Program-made: the position numbers and the translations under genes
Assembly (NCBI GenBank): GCA_036346375.1
Contig: CM070515.1
Span: 11,740,423-11,804,422, forward strand
Length of the DNA stretch: 64,000 nucleotides
Source: Guadua angustifolia
Taxonomy: Eukaryota; Streptophyta; Magnoliopsida; Poales; Poaceae
Reading direction: 5' to 3'
Notes under the pieces: model-generated
What the model was told of the DNA's origin: nothing
Databases searched by the model: none
The model's input: only the letters and a program-made list of their open reading frames with translations
In this document: positions 46,861 to 58,641 of the stretch, in pieces
Layout: every line of letters starts with the position of its first letter
Numbering within the stretch: the first letter of the stretch is position 1

Positions 46861-49800
46861 CTTATTATAGACGAATAAACACGAGATAGTAGAGAGAAAA
46901 AGATAAATGACATGTCGGTACAATGTAAAATATCACGTTGATAGACATCAATCTTGATGCTCAATGAGTATATAAGGAGTTCTACACGAGTGTTGCGACT
47001 TCTGGTAGCAACGTGTGTCCCTTAAGGCCTCAAGTATTGCAGGGAAGATATATATATATACGAGCAAATCAGCCATTTTATAACATATATTAATCGGCAT
47101 AGAGCAATAACTCCTTCTAATGACGAATCGAAAATAATTAAACCATACTCATATGAAAAAGAACTTACGAAGAAAATAAATAAAAGTACACTACAACAAG
47201 GTTGCTAAATTTGATCTTTGAATCCAACAAGGTTACTCTTAATGAAGTATTTCAAATCCTACCGAGACGAAGATCCTTTCTTCACTTGTACTTTGATCTT
47301 TGAATCCAATTGACCTTGCTCCAATTAATATCAAAAACATGGAACCCGCTCATAAGAAAATAAGGAAAAGCGATTCATGTATTCACTCAAATTGGTCTCG
47401 AACAAATAATCAAGGATACCACAGAAATTGTAGAAGAGTACTAGGAAAGTCTTCCCTACTTCAAAAGAAGTAAACTAGGTTTTGGCATATGAAAGGAATA
47501 CTTCTATGATAGAATGGGCAAAAACAAATAAGATCATGTCGATTAACATAACACATTATACATTTTGTAACTAAGAGTGTTAGCCACTAGTCAAGTTGAG
47601 ACAATTTACAGTCAAGTCCAAAAGTCATAGCCAAGACATTAACCTTTATTTCATTAACTCAAGACAATCGATTCAAGGAATTATTCAGATTAATGATTAC
47701 AATACATTATACAACAAAAGTAGATCACAAATAATTTAATCCTCGAGGAGAAAATCCCATCTTATTCCAAATTGCGTACCATAGATACTCGATCGACGCA
47801 AAGCGACAATTGTAATTGCATATGACATGGAGATAAGAGTTATCAAGTTATATACCTTAAGCCAAGAATCTTGATCCACTAAGTCACGAAATATACAAAA
47901 ATAAGTCGAGAAATATTCTCAGTTGTAGCAATATTACTTTGTCTGCTTCACTCGAGGCTCAACATATGCTCACCTTGCAAGATGCAGTTTCTCTGACTCG
48001 TCGGTGCGGTCGATGAAAACCGTTGTGTCATCGCGAAGACACTATCTCGCCGCACTCCCTTTTGTAATCTAGGACCATGCTAGCCACTTGTGATTCTCAA
48101 AGATGGAGATTGGAGCACTCTAGGAGGACAAATATAAGTAATAAAATCAGAGTTGGTGACAATATAACAAAGAAGCACTATGCCTTTACGGCACAAAAAT
48201 ATGAACATTAGACAACATGATTATGTGAAATAGGCAATTTAGGTGTCAAGAATTCCAGCATCAAGCTTTTTTATCAAGAGTGCATAAATAGAAACAAGAT
48301 GCATAATTGGGTACTGATGACTAATTTAACATGGTTAAATGTCAAGAAATAACATTATGTGTCCCATTGGTGCAAGAACATTATCGAAAGAATGATAGAT
48401 TTGGACAGAAAGCGCAGATATCAAACAGTATATGACAATATGGAGTAGGTAGGTGCAGAGGACGCCTTACTAGCAACAATAAACTCCTGCATTTGGAATT
48501 TACATAGCCTAACAAAGTTTCATTATCTGATTAAATTCAACTATAAAAGTGCAGCCATCGTGAAAAATCTACTACCTCATTTGGCAAATCAAACAAAGTC
48601 ACCGAAATGTACAAAATTTCGGCATGACCTCTCTAGTAAATAGGACATCCACTCAGCAGACAAAAAAAACATTTGCAGTTATAATATATATATCAATCTC
48701 TCAAACCAGAAGGAAACATTCTAGCAGATCCTTAGATAATCAATCACACATCCAATGGTAATTTGTAAACTACACAATGACGTACAACACATTACAACCG
48801 CAAAACACACCGCAAAACTTTGGAGCAGCCTTGACTACATAAAAATGAATGTTGTATGCTTTAATCAACAAACCTTGGGTTGCAACAAATGTGAAAAACA
48901 CTTCTATGTTTCAAGGAATTAGCCACGGCACACGAGTTTGTATCTTTGAGTCACTCTCTTGAAAGCTTTAAAAGAGCCTCATTTTTAAGTTTGAATGGCT
49001 CTCCTTACACCAGTCTTAGTTCACCATCATCACCTCTGCGAAGGAAAAAAACAATTTGCTGAATAAAGATATAAAACACAAAGTTGTTGAGTTAGCACAT
49101 TGTTCATATGCTTACCGGAGAAATGGGGAAGTAAATAAGAATCCCCCCAAAAAAAACCTGATCCAATATCTTAACATCAGCTTTTAGAATAAGCTCATCC
49201 ATTCCAAGCCATCACAGAAAAAGCTGATAATTTTTTTAAGGATTTTAGAAGAACAGAGATAAACTTATTGCATAAGATAATGAACACAATTGATGTGCAC
49301 ATAAATAATAAACACAAGTGATCTGCAGGTAGAAAGTTCCTTTGACAAAAGCAACGAGCTTAGAAAGTTCCTTGCCAGACATCAAATAGCTAGCATGGCT
49401 CTCCAGAAGCAATATGTGGGCTGAGTTCTTTCATTGAGTTACTGGCCAAGCAAGAATATATAAGACATGAGAAATTCTAATAGCAACCATAGCCTTCTAA
49501 GTTAACTACAAATGTCACAGTAAAAGAATTACTTGAAGCAAATGGAGTGCAGATCTTGATGACAAATAGGGCCTTCGGGCTTCGGCTTAGCAATGACACG
49601 CAATTGCACATCATTGTTAGCACAAGTTCTTGCAGAAATTAATGATAATAATCTTACATTAGTGTATAACTAGAACAAACTTACGGTGGATACTTACCTT
49701 CAATTTCTTCCAACACCACTAGAAACTTGGTGGATACTTACCTTTAGTTTGTTCCAACTTCCAACACAAGACATCACAAAAGAAAAGGATAAGGACATAA

Positions 49801-50094
49801 CAAAAGAACAAATGCGTAACAAAAACCACAAGACATCATTCACAGAGGACAAAAGACATAAATAGTCCTTGATCATCACTTCATCAAGACATATAGTCTT
49901 TGATCATCTAGCAAGCATAGATAGTAATTGATAAAAGTAATTCAGTTCTCATATAAACATATAGTCTTGGTACACATGTGTTGACCAAATAGCCAATAAA
50001 GTAATTCAGTTCTCATATAACATCGCTTCACAAAACAATAACCATCGAGGGAACCCAAAATTTGTCCATGAAGTTAAATATCTATGATAACTAA

Positions 50095-50313
50095 AGTTCT
50101 TTTGCAATTCATCAAGATGTATGGAGAGAGCGAAAGTGCACAAACATGTGACTTGAAAGTTTCCTTGAAGATACTTGTTGGGCATTTTAGAGCCAAATCT
50201 TGAGATATAAAGCCGATCCCATCGGTATGGATCAAAGGATCATTATCTCGATTGAGAACAATATTTCCATATTCATCCCGAAATATTACATTAATTATTT
50301 TTTCAAAATACAA
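50095..50313 (-). pseudogene. Captured RNA-dependent RNA polymerase fragment (RDR3-5 type)
   Basis: Block RDEYGNIVLNRDNDPLIHTD followed by GIGFISQDLALKCPTSIFK matches the start of the catalytic RdRP domain of plant RDR proteins of the RDR3/4/5 clade (family pattern H-[TS]-D-G-x-G-[FY]-I-S). The DFDGD catalytic loop and the rest of the domain were not found nearby, so this is one exon-sized piece. RDRs copy RNA into double-stranded RNA in silencing; this fragment could not do so. Confidence 0.65.
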
Positions 50314-50599
50314 ATATTACATTTGATACAAATATTACAAATATTACGCTGAAAGACAAAACAAGTTGGTGCATCAGGTATGAAACGTTTAGCAGAGAAG
50401 GGGAGAGAATCAAAACGTGAGAAACCCCGCTACAGCCACATCATGCCTTAATTAAAGACACCATCAAGGTAACTCGACCACAAGATATAATCCATGGGTT
50501 TTGCAGGGTTGTTGGTCTACAAAGTTTAAAAACAAAAATAAACATCATGAAAGGAGATTAACATTCCAATAAATCATTACGACAGCATTGACCCCTCAA

Positions 50600-50790
50600 T
50601 AAAATAATGTCTCAGATCCGATTGGTAACCAAACATTCTCGTCAACTCAGAGGTGCATCTCCGAAAAAACATCTCAAGCTACGGCCACACCAGAAACATC
50701 ACCTGATCAGGTGCGAGCTACAGCAGCGGGAGGACCAGCAGGGCGTGGCGCGCCTTGCCCAGGCCTCGGGGCATCATCCTGCAGGCATAT
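50600..50790 (-). pseudogene. Unidentified Pro/Ala-rich terminal exon in CACTA 2
   Basis: After a CTGCAG acceptor (about 50780) one frame reads DDAPRPGQGAPRPAGPPAAV and stops shortly after (about 50715). The GC-rich block stands out from the AT-rich surroundings. Gene of origin not recognised. Confidence 0.3.
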
Positions 50791-52322
50791 TCACGAAAAT
50801 AACCATTAATTTACGAGCCATCCTCAGAAGAGCAAAAGCCATGGTTTCTTTCTCTATCCGCAAGAACAATCAAGAAACACTATAGCTTCCACAAATGAAT
50901 AAACAGCAAGAACCGTAGACCAGATTATAATGCAAAATGTAATGAGAGAACAATACTGAATCATTCAGTCCTTTGAGAATTTACCATCTTTAATGATCTT
51001 CCAAAAAATTAAATGCTATTACCAGACAAAGTGAAGGAGATGACTAAAAATACAAGGGACCGATTCATCCCGTAGATATCTGTTTTAAGTCAATGGGTGC
51101 GATCTCAAAGTACTAGATAATGACATAATGATGCACGAATAATGCGTTATGCGAGAATGTTGATTGCATAAATGAACATTTACACAAAATATTATACATA
51201 GATATCTTTGAACTTTATAAAATGCGAGCGAGCAGTATAAAATGACAAATCAAATTCCTAATGATCAGATGATAAGCAATACATCTTAAATGCCTAGGAG
51301 CCCCCAGCTAGAGAAGCTCAATAAAAGACACAAAACTGTTTCAAATAACAAATATTATGTTCAAATAAAGCAGATTAGGGAATAAGAGGTACACATCTTG
51401 AAAAACCAAACAGGGCAGATGTGCAGTACACTAACGTTAGTGGGCCATTCAAAAAAACACAAGATACTTATTTCTATTTATAGCAAAGGTATAAACATAC
51501 TCTATTTTTAAACTTATTGTACAGAGGCATATCAAAATAGTATCTGCAATGTCTACAGAGGCATATCAAAATAGTATCTGCAATGTCTGTATACTAAGGT
51601 TAAAAATAAATTATGTTTATACCTTTGCTATAAATAGAAGTTCATACATAAATGCAATCAGCCACATAACTACAAGATGTCATTTCAGTTTATTAAAACA
51701 TAAAAATGAATCCAATAGTAATTTTCAGTGAACATAAACAATTAGTGCAATCAGGAACTGATGACAAAACATGGTATTAGTCATCACACATAAGCCTGCA
51801 ATGCACCAACACAAGTTCATTTACGCTTTTCTTGACACATCCATTGCAACACAAGCACAATGAATGCAATGCCTATAAAAGCAATTTGCAAATATGAAAA
51901 AATGTGAAGGGTGAAAATTGCGAGAAAATATGAAGTAGAGAAGACTAATAAGCGATTAATCTTGCAATGATCATTTTCAATAGCATTTGTCACTTCAAAC
52001 AATTCTTGTGGACCAAATAAAACAAACAATTCTTGAGGACCAAATAAAATACAAAAATGACATTGAGTAAAATCAAACAGCACCTGTTGCCTGAACTCCA
52101 CAATGAACTAATTATCTATGGCAGGCAAAAACTCGGCATAGCATTTTAACAAACTAGATGGGCAAGCAAAATGATACACCATGACTAATAAGACAATTGA
52201 AAAGAAAATATGTGAACAATTTGACATAATGAGGGCACGTCACTCAGATGTAGACATAAGCTACCACATGCAATACAAGAGGGAATTGGCAGGTAAAAGT
52301 TTGAAGGCAATTAATATCATAC

Positions 52323-52453
52323 CTGCTTTGAAACGCAGCTGCGGAGGCTCACGGTTTCTCCTGTTCTCACGAGCGCACCAACAATGTGAGCATGGATTGC
52401 ACACAAGCGCAGATGATGCACCTTCCAGCGTCACAGTTTGGGGAGAATGTAAC
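52323..52453 (-). pseudogene. Unidentified Cys-rich exon in CACTA 2
   Basis: Bounded by ATTTCAG acceptor and GTATGA donor. One frame is open end to end and has a compact Cys cluster, CNPCSHCWCARENRR. It looks like a captured internal exon; family not recognised. Confidence 0.45.
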
Positions 52454-53259
52454 CTGAAATTTGACCACCAATCATGCTATTTTCATATAGCTGAACGGTA
52501 CAGTAGAGACCAAAGAAAAAAAGGAATCAAGAGTTACCATACCATCATGCACACAAGCTTCCTGCACATCCCTAACTGCATCCTGCTCAACAATGTTCCT
52601 CACTAAGAAACGCTTGATAGCCTTGTCCTATTTGATCAGAAACCAAAACTAACCTCAACAAGAACCAGACACTCAAATTCAAAATACTGAAAAGGATGCA
52701 CAGTAACACCAAACAGTTAAGCCCCATCAAAGAGCTTGCACCCCCCCTCCTCCTCCTCGCACACACATCAAGCATATCCAGACTCCTGTTTATAAGTAAC
52801 TTCGGGCATGACACACAAAAGAAACATCATTCCATAAACCATTGTTTGCAAGTTATATTTACACGGTTCCCATACAACCAAAGATTTTAAAGCTAGGCTA
52901 AGAAAAGAAATTTATGTTGCCCATTGCAATCAAACCTCGATAAGCTGAGCTCGGACTTTCATGACACTTACGAACTTTACCATCGAACCAAGGCAACATG
53001 CATCATCATACACTCAAAAACCATTAATTTCATCAAGAATCACAAATAACTAGAACAATATCATATCCATCCACGCAATCTAAAACACATGACCCGAGCA
53101 TACGTAAAATAGTTGCAAATCCTAGGACTTACATTCACCACGACGACTAAATTACGCCAGATAGATTACCACCGTGAACCTAAATTTACCAAAGTGCTAG
53201 TACATTAGAAGAGCATGTCTTCTTCTCTAGCACACCAATCCATCCATTCCCTATCAGGG

Positions 53260-53870
53260 CTAATCACAACCCACAACGACGCGTCGAACCACGAGCCACG
53301 TAGCCACGACGAAAGCAACCGGCGTGTGTACCTTGGGGCGACACTTGCACAGTTGGAGCGGCGGATGTACTTGACATGGCATGGCCGTGCTTATTGCGCC
53401 GCCGTTCTGGCGCTGAACATCTGCACCAACAACACGGGAGGTGAGGCGAGAGCGAAGCGGTGGCAATGACAAGAGAGATGGAGGTAGTGGGCGGGGAAAC
53501 CTGGCGCTAGGTTTTGGGAGGAGAGGATGACTTGCCATGGCGGGGAGGCGGAGGCGGATCTCTAGGGTTTGAGGAGCTTGAGGGCAGCGAAGCAGCGCGC
53601 GTCTTGGCGGGCGAGGCACGCCAGCGGCGTCTTGCAGGCGAGGCGCTGGCGTCTGTGGGCAGCGGCCAGCGCGTCTTGCGAAGTGAGGCGTGGTTTGCGG
53701 GCGGGCGAACCCGGCGGTGAAGGAGGCCATGAGGCGAAGGGCGGGAGAAGGGAACTGGAACGCGGGTGAGGCGGAAGAAGAGAGAGCGAGAGGAGACGCA
53801 GGTGCCGGGTGAGAGCCGAGCGAAGAGAGAGAGAGAGGAGAGGCGGGCTAGGTCGAGCGTAAATTCGTGG
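53260..53870 (-). promoter_or_regulatory. GC-rich 5' region of CACTA 2
   Basis: GC-rich block just inside the right end, with a - strand frame open from 53730 to 53260 (RRALLRCPQAPQTLEIRLRL) and a donor-like GTACAC after QLCKCRPK. CACTA 1 has a similar GC-rich block next to its own right end, so this is plausibly the promoter and first exon of the element's transcript. Confidence 0.35.
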
Positions 53871-54069
53871 GCGGAAAACCGACGAATTTAATTAAATTCG
53901 TCAAATTTAAAACCGGCAATTTAAAATATAAATTCGTGGGTTTTTTTGCCCATTTAATTTAATTAAATCGTGGGTTTTGAAAACGACAATTTAAATATAT
54001 AAATTCGTGGGTTTTGTTTGGCCCACGAATTTAAAAAAACCCACGAATTTTTCCCTGTTTCTTGTAGTG

Positions 54070-55211
54070 ATATCTAAGTGCTTTCCAGGATGATCAGGCC
54101 CTGGTATGACAAGGGTTAGAAATACAAACTCATCCTTCATGCATAGCGAGGGAGGAAGATTGTATGGAATTGCAAAGACAGGCCAGCAAGAGTATGAGGC
54201 AGCACTTGTGTTGAAAGGTGTGAAACCATCAGTGGCCAACCCAATCCGCACGTTCCGAGGTTCTTTGGAGAAATTTGGGTCATATCTATCTAATGCTTTC
54301 CACGCCTCTCCATCCGATGGATAACCCATAGAACCCTTGTTGACACGTACGCCTTCCATATGCCACCTCATATGCTGAGCAGTCAATTTTGATAAGTACG
54401 ACCGTTGGAGCCTTGTTGTGAGAGGCAGGTATCATAACACCTTGACTGGTACTCTTGTTGGCAGCATAATTCCCTCTTCGTTCACTAGCTCCACATATCT
54501 AGATTTCTTGCAAGATGTACAGTGATTTGCATTTGCATTTTCTTTCCAGAACAACATACAATTATTGATGCACACATCAATCTTCTGATAAGGCATTCCA
54601 AGACCGGACAGAAGTTTTTTGGAGTTGTTGAAGTCCTTGGGCATCTTATGAGGCTTTGGTAGAATTTCAGATATCAAATCGATCAGATCATTGTAACAAC
54701 CTATAGAGAAATTGTACTTTGATCTGATAGCCATTAGTCGTGTCACGGCAGCAAGTTGCGTAACACTTGTGTACTCATGCAAAGGTTCTTCTGAAGCTGA
54801 AAGAAGGCTAAAGAATTCCCTAACCTCCGGCTCGGGTTGATTCTCAAACTGTCGAACAAAATCACCCATCATTTCATCCATCCGATCCACCGGGTCATCG
54901 AAAGCATCGACCGGATTGGACATATGTCCTTGCAGGGCCTCGCCATGCTCATACCATATCTGATAATCCAGCATGAAACCATATTTGCAGAGGTGACGCT
55001 CCATATCAGACTTGACATGCCGAGCATAATTCCGACACCTAGAGCACAGACACTTTGCCAAACCGCCACCTGGAGATGATGAGTACACAAGATCCACGAA
55101 AGCTTGTGTATTCACCATCCATTCGTTTGTGGGCATCTCATTATTTCTCCAACCACTGTACATCCATGCACGATCATCTCCCATTTTTAGGCTGTCCAAA
55201 AACGTGAACAA
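54070..55211 (-). pseudogene. TNP2-like transposase, N-terminal part
   Basis: From an ATG at 55211 or 55184: a Transpos_assoc-type domain with AWMYSGWRNNEMPTNEW and Cys/His pattern CLCSRCRNYARHVKSDMERH, then Transposase_21 start (CNDLIDLISEILPKPHKMP, CTSCKKSRYVELVNEEG). A TGA (54434-54432) replaces an expected Arg codon before YLPLTTRLQR, fitting CGA to TGA decay. The frame then runs to GPDHPGKHLDI, where CACTA 2 interrupts it. Continues at 45857-43434. Confidence 0.9.
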
Positions 55212-55218
55212 TTCAGGA

Positions 55219-55267
55219 CCGACGAAAAAAATTTGGGCCGACGAAAATACTGTTGTTTCCTGTAGTG
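55219..55267 (-). repeat. Extra CACTA terminus inside element 1
   Basis: GGGCCGACGAAAATACTG followed by TTGTTTCCTGTAGTG is nearly identical to the true right end at 57527, including subterminal CCGACGAAAA repeats, but lies 2.26 kb inside it and only 56 bp from the first TNP2 ATG. No matching left end with an ATC duplication was found. Confidence 0.85.
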
Positions 55268-55844
55268 ATCATATGCATGATGTTCCCCACGAAACATCAA
55301 GTGAAGAATATTGATATCTCAATTCCTAGTAGAAAAGACAAAATGATCTTTGGTATAAAACAGCCTATTCCCTCTATGTTGTGGTCAGCGCCAAGCAAAT
55401 AAGAAGAACAAGCATGTGACTATTCTGTGATCAAAGTGTTTTTGGTCATCGGTCGTTGACATCTGCTGCTTTCTAACTAAACGAGAGGTTGTTATGCCAT
55501 ATTTTCTGGTGTTGTGAAGCGGTGCAAAGTTGTGGAGGAACAGCTCCACTTTGCTGCTACAAAATAGACAGCACAAAAGTAAGGAGGAACCTCCTCAACG
55601 TGCTAAGCTAGATATCGCTCTAGAGGCGTACAAAAAAGACAAGAGGTAGCAAGAGCTCAATCCAAAACTCTTAGACCACAAGATCTAAGACAAGAACAAC
55701 ATGCTCTATTGATAGTAGAGTATATGTGTGTGTGTGTGTTTTACAGAACTTAAGAGGTTCTCACCTCTATTTACAAGTTTCATGAACCGTCACACTTCAC
55801 TACTACTCATTGACACTATCAAATATTACATTATTACTTAAGTA

Positions 55845-56098
55845 CTTCCTCCGGTCACAGATAGTTGTCATTTTGGACATTGACATGGTCTCCAAAATAC
55901 AACTTTAACCACTAATTTCTATTACAATATATTTATAAAACTTAAGAAAATTATAATATTATAGTACTTTTTTAGACCAAATCTACACATGATTTTTATG
56001 TATCTAATTTAAATATTTAAAAAGATATTGATAGTCAAAGTTTTAAAATTTTGACTGTACATACATCCAAAACAACAATTAATCGTGACTAGAGGGAG
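55845..56098. mobile_element. Stowaway-like MITE, 254 bp
   Basis: Starts CTTCCTCCGGTCACAGATAG and ends GACTAGAGGGAG, flanked by TA on both sides (55843-55844, 56099-56100). The interior is AT-rich with long-range inverted symmetry (GTTGTCATTTTGGACA against CATCCAAAACAACAAT). TA target and CTCCCTCCG-type ends define Stowaway (Tc1/mariner) MITEs. Confidence 0.85.
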
Positions 56099-56673
56099 TA
56101 CTAAGCAAAACATGACATCACCTAATTTGAGAACTAAGTTATCTAGAAATATAATTGGAATTTGCTTTTTATGTTGTTGCTGTCCCTCATCATGCAGCAT
56201 TTATTAAACCGAGATTTTAGCAATGAAAAAGTCTTACCGTTGAACTTGGAAGGCGTATCTCCAGCATAATTTGTCTTCAATGTTGGGAAGTTGAAGGGCT
56301 TTACATCACAATAGCAAAAGACAAGGATTTATCTTTTATTAACAATTTGTATGAACACACTAATGTTATCAACATTACGTAATGATGCATTAGAATGACA
56401 ACAAGCGTGACAAGCAAAGCGTTCAGATTATCAAGAAGCACAATTTTTTTTTCAACAAAGCTCGTCACGATGGAAGTTACTGTGAACCCCAACCATATTT
56501 CGACATTTCTGCGTCGGCTTCTCAAAACATTGATTTCTCGCTTAAAATAGTGGTCTCTGGCTACAATTCATCCTAGTATTCATTCTAGGCTGATAATCAA
56601 GGCCTGGATAACTCAAGCATGAATACAAAATAGAAGCTTATTTTGTTGGAAACAGAAAATACAATGGAGCAAG

Positions 56674-56763
56674 TTATTTTGACTTCTTCTTCGGCGCTCT
56701 TGATCCTATAATGCTACAAATGGGTTGATCTGGTGGTGAAGCAACTTCAAGGCGGGGTGGACA
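56674..56763 (-). pseudogene. Unidentified terminal exon in CACTA 1
   Basis: After a GTTAG acceptor, one frame reads PPRLEVASPPDQPICSIIGS and ends in a Lys-rich tail and a stop (56676-56674). An exon-like block at about 56225-56300 (PFNFPTLKTNYAGDTPSKFN before GTAAGA) lies nearby on the same strand. Gene not recognised. Confidence 0.35.
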
Positions 56764-56999
56764 CTAACATTCAATCTTGTAAATAAATAAATGATCATCA
56801 CATCATCGGAATAAAAGACTTAGTGCCTAGTGAGGACTTGTGCATAATCAATGCCAAATGTATCAAATAAAACATAGAAACCCATCCTCATTGTCAAACA
56901 TTTCACCTTAATCATGACTTTCCCAAACATCTAAATATCGAAACACAATTTCACGAGATATAATGGGCTAGAAAAAGGAAGAAAACAACACTTACGTAG

Positions 57000-57290
57000 C
57001 GACTTGCCGCGCGGCGGGCGGCTCCGAGATGTCTTGGCGACGGCTCGACGACATCGCGCGATCTTGACCGGATGTCTTGGTGGCGGCTTTCGGCGACGTC
57101 TTGGCGCGACGTGGCGCGGAAGGGCGAGGCGGCGCGGCTACCGATTTGGAAGCGAGGCGGCGGCGGCGGATTCGGCGCGGAACGGGCGGCGGCGCGGGGA
57201 TGACCGAAGCGTGGCCTAGGGTTTCGATCGGTGGAAACGAGCGGTGGCGCAGGGACGACCGAAGCGAGGCGTAGGGCCTTTAGTGGAACA
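57000..57290 (-). promoter_or_regulatory. GC-rich 5' region of CACTA 1
   Basis: GC-rich block with GGCGGCGGCG runs directly inside the subterminal repeats of the right end. Transposase and captured exons all read away from it on the - strand, so it is the expected place for the element's promoter and leader. Two near-repeats of a CGGTGGAAACG/GGGACGACCGAAGCG-type unit occur at about 57195 and 57255. Confidence 0.4.
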
Positions 57291-57530
57291 GGGCGTGTTT
57301 TCGTCGGTCTAGACCGACGAAAATAGGCAAAAAAAATTTTGAAATTTCCCTGGCGCGATAACTCAACTATTTTCGTCGGCTTTATAACTAATACCGACGA
57401 AAATAAACGTAATTTCGTCAGTTCCTGTGGGCCGACGAAAATATTAAGTTATTTACGTCGGCGTCGGCCTAATTTGGGCCGACGAAAAAAAATTAGGCCG
57501 ACGAAAATACTGTTGTTTCCTGTAGTGGCC

Positions 57531-58618
57531 TTGGTCAGTTAAGGACTTCACTTTGCAAGCCTTTGACCTGAGTCACCCATACAACCACATGTCTGGTATG
57601 GGACAGACCTAGTTTAGTAGGATTCTGATGTCTCACCTTTAATACCTCAGGTGGCGATTACGGGGTAATCAGATGGGGAGCGTGCACGTGCTACTGGCTT
57701 GGTACCGAATCCAACGGTGTTTGTCGGTCCTATACTTCGGCTCTGAGTGAGGGAAGTGATAGTGAAGGCAACCCGGAGAGGTTCCTAGGTGGAGATAGAA
57801 GTTTCTGAAAGGCTTTGTTATGATCGCTCATTCGCATACTCTTGTATGGTGATTCACGGTTGACGTGGTGAGTTGATTGTATCTTGTGGGTAAAGTGTAC
57901 AACCTCGGAAGAGTGTAAAAACTATTCGAATAGCCGAGTCCACGGAACTGGACAATGCTCGGAGATTACAGTCAAGGGGTAGATTTTTGAAAATAAAGTG
58001 GGATGAAAGGCTGTGTGCCAGGGATAAATGTGAAATTTGATTAAGGACTGTGTGTCCAAAATTATGTGGAAAACAATTGGAGAAACTTATTATATTATTA
58101 TGTTTTTGCTGCTTTAAATTTAACTATTTAGTAAGTTAAAATATTGATGCAATGCAAAATAACCAATTGAGCCATTCCTTTGTAACAAGCCATGCATGTA
58201 GTAATAGAACTGCATTCTGTGCATGACTTGTTGAGTACGGTGTGTACTCACCCTTGCGGACACAATTTACCAGAGGAGGAGTCCACGCCTGCTTAGGAAG
58301 AGGAGTTTGTTGAGGAGCCAGAGAACTAGGGAGCAAGCCTTGTCAAGGTGCCTGTGGCAAAGAGATGGATCACCACGATGTTTTATTTTCCGCTGTTGAT
58401 TTCTTATTACTCTGATTAATGTAAGTCCTATGTGGCAAACTATTGTAAGGGGACCATAAGGTCGTACAACTCGTTCATATACATGTTTGAAGTACTTTAT
58501 TATTATTCCGCTGTGTATGATTGTGGTACTTTAGCCCTATTTAACCTGTGTGCACTAGCGTGATCCTGGACTAGTGCAAATACACAGAGGGTCCGGATTT
58601 GCAGATTCGGTCCCGACA
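57531..58618 (+). mobile_element. Solo LTR, right 1.1 kb
   Basis: Continues the LTR interrupted at 31837. Contains a poly(A)-signal-like region and the typical end GGATTTGCAGATTCGGTCCCGACA (58595-58618, shown in parts elsewhere), followed by the AGGAT duplication. No coding domain. Confidence 0.8.
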
Positions 58619-58641
58619 AGGATCTTTAGCATTCAGTATAC

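Larger units (their letters stand above)
45858..54069 (-). mobile_element. CACTA element 2, 8.2 kb, non-autonomous, inserted in TNP2
   Basis: Inverted ends CACTACAAGGAATAGGG (45858) and CCCTGTTTCTTGTAGTG (to 54069), duplication ATA (45855-45857, 54070-54072), and subterminal repeats with CCCACGAATTT / AAATTCGTGGG at both ends. No transposase was found. It contains captured exons (RDR fragment and others). Much of 47000-49990 and 50900-52300 holds nothing recognisable. Subtracting it rejoins TNP2 of CACTA 1 in one frame. Confidence 0.93.
31838..57527 (-). mobile_element. CACTA element 1 (En/Spm type), 25.7 kb, with captured genes
   Basis: Inverted ends CACTACAGGAAACA (31838) and TGTTTCCTGTAGTG (to 57527), 3-bp duplication GCC (31835-31837, 57528-57530), and many CCGACGAAAA subterminal repeats at both ends (31855-32170, 57295-57515). 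Contents on the - strand: TNP2-like and TNP1-like transposase genes, captured MRE11 and AMP deaminase exons, a tandem duplication and CACTA element 2. The transposase gene is interrupted and has stop codons, so the element is not autonomous now. It sits inside the solo LTR. Confidence 0.95.
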
